The notes under the pieces were generated by a model. It did no database searches. It worked only from the letters and a program-made list of their open reading frames with translations, and was not told the DNA's origin. The position numbers were made by a program, and so were the translations under genes. From contig NZ_JBGMEB010000025.1 of NCBI RefSeq assembly GCF_041447285.1, positions 1 through 64,000 on the forward strand: 64,000 nucleotides of DNA. Direction: 5' to 3'. Positions 1 through 8,567 of this stretch are shown piece by piece. Positions within the stretch are counted from its first letter, which is position 1. Every line of letters begins with the position of its first letter. This DNA comes from Methanomethylovorans sp041447285. Its GTDB lineage: Archaea; Halobacteriota; Methanosarcinia; Methanosarcinales; Methanosarcinaceae.

Positions 1-315
1 ACAAGGAGATCTGTTCAAAAATACTGCTCTCTGGCTGTACTTTTAGTGGGGATGACCATAAACCTCGGCATTAATGAAAAGAAGGCTTTACAAGCCTTTG
101 CTGAGTGAGGATACTACAAGGACCCTAATATTGATAAGGACTGGCATGCTTTTATGAACGTAATAACTAATGATATGTTCAATGTAAAAGTTACAGTAGA
201 TTCAAATCCGCCTGTTTCTCAAGATATATTTTATCCAAGCAGTGGGTATATTATCATTAACATAAAAAATTCAGAAGTAGAAATGGGTGTAGCTCATGTA
301 AATTATATCCCTTAG
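1..315 (+). pseudogene. 3' fragment of an unidentified gene, interrupted by an in-frame TGA
   Basis: Frame 1 is open from the window edge to TAG at 313-315 apart from one TGA at 106-108. Before the stop the frame gives QKYCSLAVLLVGM; after it, it gives a soluble stretch ending in GVAHVNYIP. A Cys near a hydrophobic helix followed downstream by a His in a beta-like context is reminiscent of a papain/C39-type cysteine peptidase, but this is only a pattern guess. The protein ends straight after the His, where such a domain would normally continue, so the gene looks broken both in the middle and at the end. The beginning lies outside the window. An alternative is a short gene starting downstream of the TGA. 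Confidence 0.35.
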
Positions 316-389
316 TAATATACCATCTCACTCTATTCTTTCACAGACCGATAAATATATCCAATTCTGTTACCAATCTGTCAGATACC

Positions 390-992
390 ATGCCACAGAA
401 TCTTAATGAAAAGATAAATGATGTGCTTGCAGATCGACAATTGTCAATAAGTGCTATCACCAGGGAACTTAAGGAAAAGGGTTTCGTTGAGCATAGGCTG
501 GTATTGACGGGATACTTGCGGGCCCTTCGTGATCTTAAGAAATTGCAGGAAATTGAAGTCCCGCCGTCCAAAGTATACAAACGCCTAGAATCTCAGGAAA
601 AGTCAACAGACATTTATTCTCTTATAGGTGATCAGATAAAGAATCTGGATATGGAGATACGTCTCCCTCTTGCTGTTTGTATTCTGTCTAAGTTATTTAA
701 GCGACCAGTGTTCAGGGAAGAACTTGCACATCTTGGTATCAATAATAAGACTGTAGCTAATTACCTGGAATCTTCTTCCTGCATGGTAACTGTTTCAAGG
801 GATGAGAACCTGAAACTCTATCGTAGTGGGATCACAAGGATTTCAATACCTGTAAACGATCCTGCATATGAAATAGAGGCCGAAGATGCAAAAATGGTCA
901 CTATGGCAAATATGGTGCTGCTGGAAACTATAAAGGATCTTGTGGATATAAGCGGGCTTACTCCTAAGACAAAGCAAACAAAGCTTTTATGA
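390..992 (+). CDS. Conserved hypothetical protein, winged-helix-like
   Basis: Predicted soluble protein of 200 residues with no membrane segment and no cysteine cluster. The first 45 residues (ISAITRELKEKGF, then HRLVLTGYLRALRD) look like a helix-turn-helix or winged-helix fold, and the middle (REELAHLGINNKTVANYL) looks like a second DNA-binding-type helical unit. It may therefore be a regulator or DNA-associated protein; no catalytic motif is visible. Its TGA overlaps the ATG of the next gene (ATGA at 989-992), so it is probably co-translated with trmO. I do not recognise a named family. Confidence 0.7.
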   Translation: MPQNLNEKINDVLADRQLSISAITRELKEKGFVEHRLVLTGYLRALRDLKKLQEIEVPPSKVYKRLESQEKSTDIYSLIGDQIKNLDMEIRLPLAVCILSKLFKRPVFREELAHLGINNKTVANYLESSSCMVTVSRDENLKLYRSGITRISIPVNDPAYEIEAEDAKMVTMANMVLLETIKDLVDISGLTPKTKQTKLL

Positions 993-1477
993 TATCATTT
1001 GTGAATGCATCATCTATTGGTCTAAATAGTAATCTATCAGGCAGTGATAATTTGGAAGATAGGCAAAATTCTCTTATTCAAATGCAGCCCATTGGATATG
1101 TGCATAATAAGTTCAAAGAAGCTGTTTTTGATGAGAATATGTATTCTTCGATATCACATATAGTCTTGAAAGTAGAGCTACAGGATGGTCTTAAAAATAT
1201 AACTGATTTCTCTAAAATCTATGTGTTATTTTATTTTGACCGCTCAGAAGATTACAAACTAATACAGAAGCGTCGTTATGATGGTAAGATGTCTGGTGTT
1301 TTTGCTTCAAGGTCTCCTAAAAGACCTAATGGTATAGGTCTTACGTTAGTGGAATTGCTGGAAGTTAAAGGGAATGTACTTACTGTCAGGGGTCTGGATG
1401 TTATTGATGGCACTCCGGTCCTGGATATAAAGCCGTTTATAGAAGATGTAACAGGTGATAGGGTACGACCTGCATAA
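989..1477 (+). CDS. trmO: tRNA (adenine-N6)-methyltransferase TrmO / TsaA-like protein
   Basis: Member of the TsaA/YaeB (UPF0066) beta-barrel family, which uses S-adenosylmethionine to methylate the N6-threonylcarbamoyladenosine at position 37 of certain tRNAs. Family signatures are visible: PIGYVHNKFKEAV near the start, FASRSPKRPNGIGLT in the middle (the family's conserved SPxRPNPIG-type loop, with G replacing P) and LDIKPF near the end. It overlaps the preceding gene by ATGA. The first 31 residues are low in conservation-like features; an in-frame ATG at 1082 (MQPIGYVH) matches the usual N-terminus of the family better and may be the true start. Neither candidate has a clear ribosome-binding site. 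Confidence 0.82.
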   Translation: MISFVNASSIGLNSNLSGSDNLEDRQNSLIQMQPIGYVHNKFKEAVFDENMYSSISHIVLKVELQDGLKNITDFSKIYVLFYFDRSEDYKLIQKRRYDGKMSGVFASRSPKRPNGIGLTLVELLEVKGNVLTVRGLDVIDGTPVLDIKPFIEDVTGDRVRPA

Positions 1478-1488
1478 ACATAGCATGC

Positions 1489-2256
1489 GTGCAAATGGAA
1501 GTGGCACACTGTTCAAAAGCTGACAACTTAAAGAAAGCAATAACTATGGCAGAGAAGGCTGTGTTATCAGGTGCCGATATCGTCATATTCCCAGAGGTTT
1601 TCTCTACTGGCTTTTGTTATGAAAAAATAACTTCTCTTGCAGAGTCTTCTCCATATCCGTCTCTAGATGAACTTATTGAGTTATCAAAGAACAAAGAATG
1701 TGTTATTATAGGCTCTATCATTGAAAAGCAGTCTATTTCAGATAGTTTTGCATACTACAATCTTGGTTTCTGTGTGGAACATGGAAAGCTCATAGGTATT
1801 TATCGCAAATCTCATCCTTTCAAACAGGAACGCAAATATTTTACCGCAGGGGATAGCATCCTCCCCATTACTCTTGAAAAATATGGTCTTACAATTGGAT
1901 TGGAGATCTGTTATGAATTGCGCTTTCCTGAAGTTGCCAGGAAACTAGCCCTTGCAGGTGTTGACTTTCTGGTTACTATAGCTCAGTTTCCGAATCCACG
2001 AAAACATGCATGGAGGACTCTTGCTCTTGCCAGAGCTATTGAGAATCAGATGCCTCACATAGCCTGCAACGTAGTCGGTTCTTCTCCCACTTCCTCATTC
2101 TTTGGAGGTTCTCTTATCATTGATGCAGCAGGGAATGTGCTTGCAGAGGCAGATGATAAAGAATGTATCATTATGCATGCAATTGATACTGAGAATACTT
2201 CAAAGGTCAGATCAGATATTCCTGTTTTCTTAGACAGGCGTGCAGACCTTTATTGA
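1489..2256 (+). CDS. Carbon-nitrogen hydrolase (nitrilase superfamily)
   Basis: Cytosolic amidase/nitrilase-fold enzyme that would hydrolyse a carbon-nitrogen bond in an amide; the substrate is not evident (omega-amidase-like and N-carbamoyl amidase branches are both possible). The Glu-Lys-Cys triad is present: FPEVFSTGF (Glu), YRKSHPFKQE (Lys) and LEICYELRFPE (Cys). The first usable start codon is GTG at 1489, but the in-frame codons just upstream (1474-1488) read INIAC, which continues the typical N-terminal beta strand of the family up to a TGA-TAG. True initiation may therefore be at a non-standard codon such as ATA 1474. It begins 11 bases after trmO and is likely in the same transcript. 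Confidence 0.85.
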   Translation: MQMEVAHCSKADNLKKAITMAEKAVLSGADIVIFPEVFSTGFCYEKITSLAESSPYPSLDELIELSKNKECVIIGSIIEKQSISDSFAYYNLGFCVEHGKLIGIYRKSHPFKQERKYFTAGDSILPITLEKYGLTIGLEICYELRFPEVARKLALAGVDFLVTIAQFPNPRKHAWRTLALARAIENQMPHIACNVVGSSPTSSFFGGSLIIDAAGNVLAEADDKECIIMHAIDTENTSKVRSDIPVFLDRRADLY

Positions 2257-2287
2257 TCTTTTTTATTAAGACGAAACTTTTTTCAAT

Positions 2288-2608
2288 TCACTCATCAAAT
2301 TTTATGCTGACGCTTCCCATTTTACGAGCCAGAGTTTTGGAAAGCATTCCTGATTCCATTCTACAAACATGCAGCACAGCACAGGGGACTAGGCAGATAG
2401 GTGTACATTGTAATTCTTGGGCTTTGTTCATTACATAGTTATCTTTTATAGCCATTGTTTCCATGATGGGAATTTCCACGTGAGACATTTTTTTTATTTT
2501 CTCACAGGGGGTTTCAATATCGATAATAATATTCTTCCCGTCCAGTTTTCCATGAACTTTGTGCACAAACCCGCATATATTGGAATTTACTGTAACGCTT
2601 GAAGGCAT
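2288..2608 (-). CDS. Conserved hypothetical protein of methanogens (DUF6951-like)
   Basis: Predicted 106-residue soluble protein with seven cysteines, including the group CTPICLVPCAVLHVC near the C-terminal third, which could bind a metal or form a redox pair. No membrane segment or known catalytic motif is seen. It resembles small proteins I associate with methanogen genomes (DUF6951), but I cannot name a function. It is convergent with the nitrilase gene and is followed upstream by a 131-bp gap before the PHP gene, with which it may share a promoter region since both are on the minus strand. Confidence 0.65.
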   Translation of the reverse strand: MPSSVTVNSNICGFVHKVHGKLDGKNIIIDIETPCEKIKKMSHVEIPIMETMAIKDNYVMNKAQELQCTPICLVPCAVLHVCRMESGMLSKTLARKMGSVSIKFDE

Positions 2609-2739
2609 GTGTTATCAACTCCCTTTTACTCAACTCCTAAATTGTATATTAATCTTATTTTTGCTGTGACTGTAAAAAGAAGTGATGAAATGAAATAGGC
2701 CAGGTCCTTAAATAAGAATTATTTGATCTACAGATAGCC

Positions 2740-3600
2740 CTACACTGTAGATTCGGACACAGCTATCGGGGATTTTGAGAGCATCTTTATGAGTTTTTCC
2801 TGATCATAGTGGAAGTTATGGATATTGTATCCCCCAAGTGGGCATCTGCCAGTCCTGCCAGGGCCATGGTAATCGGAGCCACCTGTCATGAGCAAACCGT
2901 ATGAACGGCATAGTTCTAGCATAGATTTGACTTGTTGCCAGTTGTTTTTTCCATAGAATACTTCGAAACCATCAATACCACACTTTACGAAATGGTCCAC
3001 TACATCAGCAAGTAATGGCAAACTGTTATACTGGTCCAGCGTACGGATCAAGTGTGCTCCAATAGCTTTTCCACCTGCTCTATGAATTATGTCAATAGCT
3101 TCTTCTATCTGGAACTTTTCAACATCTATGAAGCACTGAGACTTTTCAGTGAGCCACAAGTCATGAAATTCATAAGTGGACATGTCTCTGTTGACAACTG
3201 CAAGTGCAATATCATGCTTTGTGATAATGCCCTTTGTTGCTTCAATACGTGCGTAGTCAACAAGCCATCCATGGGAAGATAGCAGGTCCACAAGTTCATC
3301 AGCATATTTCCATGCACGCTTTTTTGTAATCTCAAGCTTCTTTTGAAGATATGCATCATCTTGGTCAAAACCGTAACCTAGTAGATGTATTTCAATACCC
3401 AGCGGGTCAAAGTTAGTTGTGAACTCTATGCCCGGAATAAATTGTAGTCCCAATTTTTTGCATTCCCTTTCTGTAGATTCAAGTCCATCTATCGTATCAT
3501 GATCAGTGACACTGATAGCTTTCAATCCCATATCCCTTGCTTTTGTGACTAATTCTGAGGGGTAAAGGTCTCCGTCGGAATAGATGGTATGCATGTGCAT
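2740..3600 (-). CDS. PHP-domain phosphoesterase
   Basis: Polymerase and histidinol phosphatase (PHP) family hydrolase of 286 residues. The metal-binding motifs are visible: MHMHTIYSDG at the very N-terminus, SVTDHDTIDG at about residue 35, PGIEFTT at about 56, and GGSDYHGPG near the C-terminus. Relatives hydrolyse 3',5'-nucleotide bisphosphates or other phosphomonoesters, so the substrate is open. The annotated ATG sits immediately at the HxH motif, leaving almost no leader; the strongest upstream purine box (GAGGTG, complement of about 3625-3630) is too far away for this ATG but well placed for an in-frame ATT, so the start may be non-canonical. The gene ends in TAG. Confidence 0.88.
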   Translation of the reverse strand: MHMHTIYSDGDLYPSELVTKARDMGLKAISVTDHDTIDGLESTERECKKLGLQFIPGIEFTTNFDPLGIEIHLLGYGFDQDDAYLQKKLEITKKRAWKYADELVDLLSSHGWLVDYARIEATKGIITKHDIALAVVNRDMSTYEFHDLWLTEKSQCFIDVEKFQIEEAIDIIHRAGGKAIGAHLIRTLDQYNSLPLLADVVDHFVKCGIDGFEVFYGKNNWQQVKSMLELCRSYGLLMTGGSDYHGPGRTGRCPLGGYNIHNFHYDQEKLIKMLSKSPIAVSESTV

Positions 3601-4031
3601 ATCTGAAATAATTTGAATACTAACACCTCACTCGTATTTTTTGCTGTTGGCTTATAATGAATTTAATGTAAATAGATTATAGCAAAATGTATAGGCTATA
3701 TTGATTCTGTTTTCTAGAATGGTGATCGTTTTTTATAATAACTGCTTTTGCAAGATTTTATCCCATATTTCGAAGTTGAAATGGGATTGCAGTTAGCGTA
3801 TCGTTCCAGCACTGAATCAGCGCCTATTGGATAGTTTTCTCTCACGTTTTTCCTCTCCTCGAGTAATCAGTAATATATTTTAATTAGTATATAAAACTCC
3901 CCGTATGTATAATTCGCTTAATATAAAAAAGTTCAGAGGCATATGAATTTCACATTGTCATATATTAAAATGAATAGGATACTTATAGTATGAACTTGAT
4001 TTTATAACAGATAAAAGCTGAATGAATAGAT
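3601..4031. other. Intergenic region with hairpin and AT-rich promoter-like boxes
   Basis: No gene is visible in these 431 bases between the divergent PHP and TPR genes. A hairpin-forming stretch lies at about 3750-3790: ATCCCAT at 3760-3766 pairs with ATGGGAT at 3781-3787, flanked by GCAA (3750-3753) and TTGC (3787-3790). Nearer the TPR gene are AT-rich boxes (TATATAAAA around 3889-3897, AATATAAAAAA around 3921) that could serve as archaeal TATA elements for it, which would imply a leader of 80 bases or more. Confidence 0.4.
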
Positions 4032-6767
4032 ATGTCTAGCAGAGAAAGAGATATGGCTATAAGATACCTCAATAAAGGGGTATCTTTGAAGGAGAAAGGC
4101 CTTCATGCAGAAGCACTTGAGAATTTCAAAAGGGCAGAAGATCATTCATGGAGTGCTTCATCTCCAGCTCTTCTGGCTACGGTCATGCAGAACCTTGGAG
4201 AACTGCTGCAGACTATGGGTGATGAGAATGAAGCTTTTGATCAATATTCTCATGCAGTTGAAAAATTAGAACGGCTGGTTGAAGGTAATCCCTCTTTTAA
4301 AGAGCAATTAGCTATTACTCTTAGCAAGTATGGGTCTATGCTTGTGGATAGAGGAAAAGAAGCAGAAGCTAAGGCTGTGTACGAGAAAGCTATTGTTCTT
4401 TACAGGGAGCTTCGCAGAGAATTTCCACGAAATGTGCAGATTCGATCCAATATGGTTTCTACTTTGAACAACTTGGGCGGATTGCTTGCAGATATGGGCC
4501 TGATTGATGAGGCTCAATGGAAGTTCGATAAAGCATTAAAAATGCTTGATAACAAGCAGTGTGTTGCAGAGAATTATACCCATTGCTTTGAGAAAAAGGC
4601 CATGGTGCTGGAAAATCTTGCTAATTTGTTGAGTGAGAAAGGAGAACCTGAACAGGCAAGAGAGGCTCTTGAAAAGGTACTTAATATCTATTTCTCCCTG
4701 CTCGATCAGGGTCATATGCCAGATCTTTACAGAGAAAGAGTTGCTTCAGTTCTCAATAGAATGGCTCATTTACTGGTATCTCTGAACAGAAAGGAGGAGG
4801 CATTGCAAAGTTACAACTCTCTGGTGCAGATGTATGATGAACTTGCAGGTGTAGAGCCAGAAAATGCTGATCTTAATGTTGAAAAAGCATTAGTTTTGAG
4901 TAACATGGCCGATCTTCTTGAAGGGCTGCATAAGGAAAAAGAAGCCGTCGACAAATATGAGGAAGCACTGGATATACTGCTCAAATTGAAGAATGAGCTG
5001 AAATCTGAGAAGTATTCTTCAATTATCATTCCTATACATCTGAATCTTGGAAAATTGTTCATTTCTCAAGGCAAAGTTACGGAAGGTCTTGAAAAACTGG
5101 ACGGTGCTTTTGTTATCATATCCTCTTCCTCAGAGGAACAGGATCTTCCTATCATTGACCTTGGCTATTCTTGCCTCATGCATGCATGTGAAATATTATC
5201 CGAAAAATCAGATGATGAAAATCCGATATTTTTCGAAAAACTGCTAGATCTGCATAGCAAGCTTGGCATGTACACGATCCCTTCTCAAGGTATGTTGTGC
5301 AAGGCGAAGATAATGGAAGCTCTCGGAAGGGCACAGCTGAATAGTGGAAAAAGTGAAATTGCTATCGGAAACCTTACTGAAGCTATAGACATATACCGAG
5401 AACTTATGAATATGGGTGATCATTCATCAGAAATATCTGATTTGTCAGATCTAATAGAAGCAAACATGTCTTGCATTACGGAAGATGATGAACTTGATGT
5501 CATCTCTTGTGAAATAAGTGATATTTTGGAAGAGGAAGATGTTGAGCCTGAAATGATAGAAGCAAACATGTCTTGCATTACGGAAGATGATGAACTTGAT
5601 GTCATCTCTTATGAAATAAGTGATATTTTGGAAGAGGAAGATGTTGAGCCTGAAATTATCGCAGAGAATGGGAGCATTATGGATACACAGGAAAGATTAG
5701 CCGACCTGGCACTTGATAAAGGAAGATATGAGCAGGCATTTGATCTATATCTGGAACTATATTCTGCCGATAAGTCAAGGGAAGGTTTGCTTAAAAAAGC
5801 TGCAGTTGTACTGGGAAATCTGGAAGCTGATATGCATCTTAACAGACGGTCAGGTAGTATTCTGAAGGACATGGAATTCCTTGTTAAAGGATATACTGCG
5901 CTTGCTGGCTTTGAGCCTTCAAACTCTGAACATAGGCGTAATCTTGCAGCCATTGAAAAAGAGATGGGAAGCATGTTGCTTGACACTGGGCATGTGGACG
6001 AAGCGAGACAGAGTCTAGTGAAAGCTCTTGACAATTATCTCTTGCTACTAGGTATGCCAGGTAACAAGCATCATCTTAAAGGTACTTATGCGGTCCTGAA
6101 GGAGCTTACGGCTCTTTTGCCAACCATTGGTGACAAGGAAAGGGAACTCAAATGCCAAGAGAAGATCTCTAAGAGTTATTCTCTGATGTGTGAACTTGAT
6201 CCTAAGGATGCAGGGCTTGTCGAAGACCTTGCGACTTCCCTTGATCATCAGGCTTCGTTATTAGCAAGCCTGGATAGAAAAAAGGATGCTTATGAGATTC
6301 TTAATCAGGCTCTGGATAAATATGAATTACTTTATCAGCTCGAATCTTCCTACAAACATGCTGGAAAGGCTGCTGTAGCCATGAACAATATGGGTGCATT
6401 GCTTGCCAAGATGGGTAAAAAGGAGGAAGCAAAGCAGATGCTTGAGGATGCTTTGAGGATCTATAACTATTTGCTTGATCAGGAGCCTGACAACACAGAG
6501 CACATGGTGCATGCAGCCTGTACTTTGGATAATATGGGTACTCTTTTTGGGAACATGGACAGGCTGGAGGATGCAAAGCATATGTACCAATCAGCTTTGC
6601 AGATGTATATGGATATTACTGGTGTTAACCCGGATGATACTTCATGCAATGAGTATGCGGCCACTACAATGGAAAATCTGGGTTCTGTGCTGGAACGCAT
6701 GGGCAGGCGCGACGATGCCAAGTGGATGTACGATAACGCGAATAAATTGAGAATTGGAGAGGCTTGA
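4032..6767 (+). CDS. Large tetratricopeptide-repeat (TPR) protein
   Basis: Predicted cytosolic scaffold of 911 residues made almost wholly of TPR units (helix pairs with the pattern NLGELLQTMGDENEAFDQY, NNLGGLLADMGLIDEAQ, NNMGALLAKMGKKEEAK, NLGSVLERMGRRDDAK). There is no signal peptide or membrane segment, so its role is probably protein-protein assembly. Between the two TPR blocks, residues 475-542 are an acidic linker formed by two nearly identical 34-residue units, encoded by a 102-bp tandem duplication at 5454-5657. It stands alone, with T-rich DNA (6769-6788) just after the stop that could end transcription. Its partner proteins are unknown. Confidence 0.9.
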   Translation: MSSRERDMAIRYLNKGVSLKEKGLHAEALENFKRAEDHSWSASSPALLATVMQNLGELLQTMGDENEAFDQYSHAVEKLERLVEGNPSFKEQLAITLSKYGSMLVDRGKEAEAKAVYEKAIVLYRELRREFPRNVQIRSNMVSTLNNLGGLLADMGLIDEAQWKFDKALKMLDNKQCVAENYTHCFEKKAMVLENLANLLSEKGEPEQAREALEKVLNIYFSLLDQGHMPDLYRERVASVLNRMAHLLVSLNRKEEALQSYNSLVQMYDELAGVEPENADLNVEKALVLSNMADLLEGLHKEKEAVDKYEEALDILLKLKNELKSEKYSSIIIPIHLNLGKLFISQGKVTEGLEKLDGAFVIISSSSEEQDLPIIDLGYSCLMHACEILSEKSDDENPIFFEKLLDLHSKLGMYTIPSQGMLCKAKIMEALGRAQLNSGKSEIAIGNLTEAIDIYRELMNMGDHSSEISDLSDLIEANMSCITEDDELDVISCEISDILEEEDVEPEMIEANMSCITEDDELDVISYEISDILEEEDVEPEIIAENGSIMDTQERLADLALDKGRYEQAFDLYLELYSADKSREGLLKKAAVVLGNLEADMHLNRRSGSILKDMEFLVKGYTALAGFEPSNSEHRRNLAAIEKEMGSMLLDTGHVDEARQSLVKALDNYLLLLGMPGNKHHLKGTYAVLKELTALLPTIGDKERELKCQEKISKSYSLMCELDPKDAGLVEDLATSLDHQASLLASLDRKKDAYEILNQALDKYELLYQLESSYKHAGKAAVAMNNMGALLAKMGKKEEAKQMLEDALRIYNYLLDQEPDNTEHMVHAACTLDNMGTLFGNMDRLEDAKHMYQSALQMYMDITGVNPDDTSCNEYAATTMENLGSVLERMGRRDDAKWMYDNANKLRIGEA
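5454..5657 (+). repeat. 102-bp tandem duplication inside the TPR gene
   Basis: Positions 5454-5555 and 5556-5657 are two copies of a 102-bp unit that I could align base by base; they differ only at a TGT/TAT codon (Cys to Tyr) and at the last codon. The length is a multiple of three, so the reading frame is kept and a 34-residue acidic unit (starting IEANMSCITEDDELD) is doubled. The near identity points to a recent event or to ongoing copy-number change. Confidence 0.95.
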
Positions 6768-7005
6768 TTTTTCCTTCTCTTTTTTTCATCATATCGAATC
6801 TACTCTTCTTTTTCTATATGGGTTCTGAAGAAGGTATCAGGAAGGTCCAACTACAATCATTTTAAATTCTCATAATACAATTATAAAAGATTTAACTACA
6901 CTTTCTACAAAGAGATATATGCAGATGTACACCTGCTTGCAATATGTGTGTATGTGCATACACATATATTATAAAATATTTAAACGTCAGCTCAAAAAAT
7001 CCAAA
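6768..7005. other. Intergenic region with T-tract and imperfect hairpin
   Basis: No gene is visible between the TPR gene and tRNA-Thr, which face each other. A pyrimidine-rich tract follows the TPR stop (6769-6788). At about 6942-6967 an imperfect palindrome is built of GT/CA and AT steps (ATATGTG against CACATAT, with GTATG/CATAC inside). On the minus strand, 6991-7005 reads as T-rich sequence directly behind the tRNA and is a likely tRNA terminator. Confidence 0.45.
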
Positions 7006-7079
7006 AGCCCCGGGCGTGATTTGAACACGCGACCTAGTGATTACAAGTCACTCGCTCTGCCGGGCTGAGCCACCGAGGC
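7006..7079 (-). tRNA. tRNA-Thr (anticodon UGU)
   Basis: The complement folds into a full cloverleaf of 74 nt: acceptor GCCTCGG pairs with CCGGGGC (one T-G wobble), the D arm is GCTC/GAGC, the anticodon arm AGTGA/TCACT encloses loop CTTGTAA with anticodon TGT, and the T arm GCGTG/CACGC encloses TTCAAAT. There is no intron and no encoded CCA. The gene is followed on its own strand by T-rich sequence. It faces the TPR gene and is divergent from the aldolase gene. Confidence 0.95.
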
Positions 7080-7150
7080 ATATATTTATGGATTGTATGC
7101 TCTACATAGCATAATAACAGATAAATTTTATGGTATTTTCAGGTGTGATC

Positions 7151-7702
7151 ATGTGGCAGGATATATCTCGGATAGGCAGAAAGCTGGTGCAGGGTGGTCT
7201 TGTGGAGTCATATTTTGGCAACATCAGTGTTCGTATGGGGGACAAGATGCTCATTACCCGAAGTGGTAGCGCACTGGATGAGCTTACACCTGACAAGGTG
7301 ATAGAAGTGGACGTATGCGGCACTTGTGCTCTGGATGTGCTTGCTTCTTCCGAAACTGTGGTTCATCGGGCTATTTACAACAACACTTCAGCATTAGCCA
7401 TAGTGCATGCTCATTGTCCCTATGCTGTAACCATGTCTTTGCTAGAGGGGGAAGGCTGCATCGCCCCACTTGATAGTGAAGGCAGGTACTTTCTCGGTGA
7501 TATTCCTATAGTTCAGGGTGGTATCGGCTCCGGGGAGCTTGCCGGCAACCTTGTGGAAGCCCTCTCTGTTTACAAAGCTGCTATTGTACATGGGCACGGT
7601 ACATTCGCTATTGGTAGGGTTCTCGATGAAGCTTACGTGCTCACCACGCAAGTGGAGCACTCCTGCCGCATCAAGTACATGCACGACCTAATGCGCAAGT
7701 AA
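7151..7702 (+). CDS. Class II aldolase/adducin-family protein (fuculose-phosphate aldolase-like)
   Basis: Zinc-dependent aldolase of the L-fuculose/L-ribulose-phosphate family, 183 residues from the chosen start. Visible signatures are GNISVRMGDKMLITRSG near the N-terminus, the HAH metal motif in VHAHCPYAV and the third ligand region VHGHGTFAIG. In methanogens relatives cleave fuculose-1-phosphate to lactaldehyde for coenzyme F420 synthesis or act in deoxy-sugar salvage; which applies here is not shown. An upstream ATG at 7130 is in frame, but AGGTG at 7141-7145 sits well for ATG 7151 (MWQDISRIG), which also fits the family N-terminus. The gene is next to a CDP-alcohol phosphatidyltransferase, 78 bases downstream. 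Confidence 0.88.
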   Translation: MWQDISRIGRKLVQGGLVESYFGNISVRMGDKMLITRSGSALDELTPDKVIEVDVCGTCALDVLASSETVVHRAIYNNTSALAIVHAHCPYAVTMSLLEGEGCIAPLDSEGRYFLGDIPIVQGGIGSGELAGNLVEALSVYKAAIVHGHGTFAIGRVLDEAYVLTTQVEHSCRIKYMHDLMRK

Positions 7703-7780
7703 ACTGACTCTCAAAAAATAGTTCCAGTTAGAAAAACGAAAGAAAGACATTAATCTGAAAAAGCCGTTATAGCATCACAC

Positions 7781-8389
7781 ATGACTTCTGATTCCCTACG
7801 TCCATATGTTACGCAGTTAATTTCACCCCTTGCACATAGGGTAGCAGATGCAGGTATCACTCCAAATCAGATATCTCTGTTCTCGCTGATATTTGCCGTA
7901 TTATCCGGGATTTTTTATTATTACTCGTTTTCAAATCCTTTCTTAGTATTGGCCGGTGCTTTTATGGTTTTCCTCAACTCTGTATTTGATGCTATTGATG
8001 GTCTTATGGCAAGATATCTCAAAACAGCCGGTCCAAAAGGAGACTTTATTGATCATGTAATAGACCGCTATGCCGATGTCATAATTATTTGCAGCATCTT
8101 CTTTGCAGGTCATGTGCAGTGGCAGATAGGGGTCATTGCTATAGTGGGTGTCCTCATCACCAGTTACCTTGGAACTCAGGCTCAGGCTCTGCATCTTGGA
8201 AGGTATTATGGAGGTATAATGGGAAGGGCAGACCGGCTTTTGCTTATCATGGCAGCATCTTTGATCTATTTTGCATACCCTCATCAAGTATTCATGTTCA
8301 ATCCCTTGGGCTGGGTCATGGTAATAATTGCGATTACAAGCCACATTACAGCTTTCCAGCGCATCTGGCATATCTGGCAACAACTCTAA
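7781..8389 (+). CDS. CDP-alcohol phosphatidyltransferase, archaetidylinositol-phosphate-synthase-like
   Basis: Integral membrane enzyme (about six hydrophobic segments, 202 residues) that moves a phospho-archaeol group from CDP-archaeol onto an alcohol. The family signature D-x2-DG-x2-AR-x8-G-x3-D-x3-D is complete at about residues 68-95 (DAIDGLMAR, then GDFIDHVIDRYAD). Length and sequence suggest the archaetidylinositol phosphate synthase branch, but the alcohol cannot be fixed. It differs from the pssA homologue elsewhere in this window. It stands upstream of the hdr promoter and is not part of that operon. Confidence 0.85.
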   Translation: MTSDSLRPYVTQLISPLAHRVADAGITPNQISLFSLIFAVLSGIFYYYSFSNPFLVLAGAFMVFLNSVFDAIDGLMARYLKTAGPKGDFIDHVIDRYADVIIICSIFFAGHVQWQIGVIAIVGVLITSYLGTQAQALHLGRYYGGIMGRADRLLLIMAASLIYFAYPHQVFMFNPLGWVMVIIAITSHITAFQRIWHIWQQL

Positions 8390-8490
8390 ATTAATTATTT
8401 TCTCCATTGACTTGTTTTTTACTTCTCAACTGTAGATCTTTTTATTGCACTGTGTGGTCTCATCATCATTATGATGGAAACAGCCCCGAA

Positions 8491-8500
8491 AGATATATAA
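8491..8500 (+). promoter_or_regulatory. Putative TATA box of hdrCB
   Basis: AGATATATAA lies 68-77 bases upstream of the hdrC ATG, in an otherwise featureless gap, and fits an archaeal box A that would start transcription near 8520-8525. This is a pattern match only. Confidence 0.45.
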
Positions 8501-8567
8501 TAGATAATCATGTACGATAGTTGTCAACAAAACTAATCATTTATCATGAAGGTTGGGTGCTTTAAAA

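Noticed and set aside
5454..5657. Repeat pair considered as a CRISPR-like array
   Set aside because: Only two directly adjacent units without spacers, in frame inside a coding gene.
6942..6967. GT/CA-rich imperfect palindrome as an operator or RNA gene
   Set aside because: Low-complexity sequence between convergent genes; the symmetry follows from simple dinucleotide steps.
8553..8567. TTG start five codons upstream for hdrC
   Set aside because: ATG 8568 gives the usual HdrC N-terminus and length.
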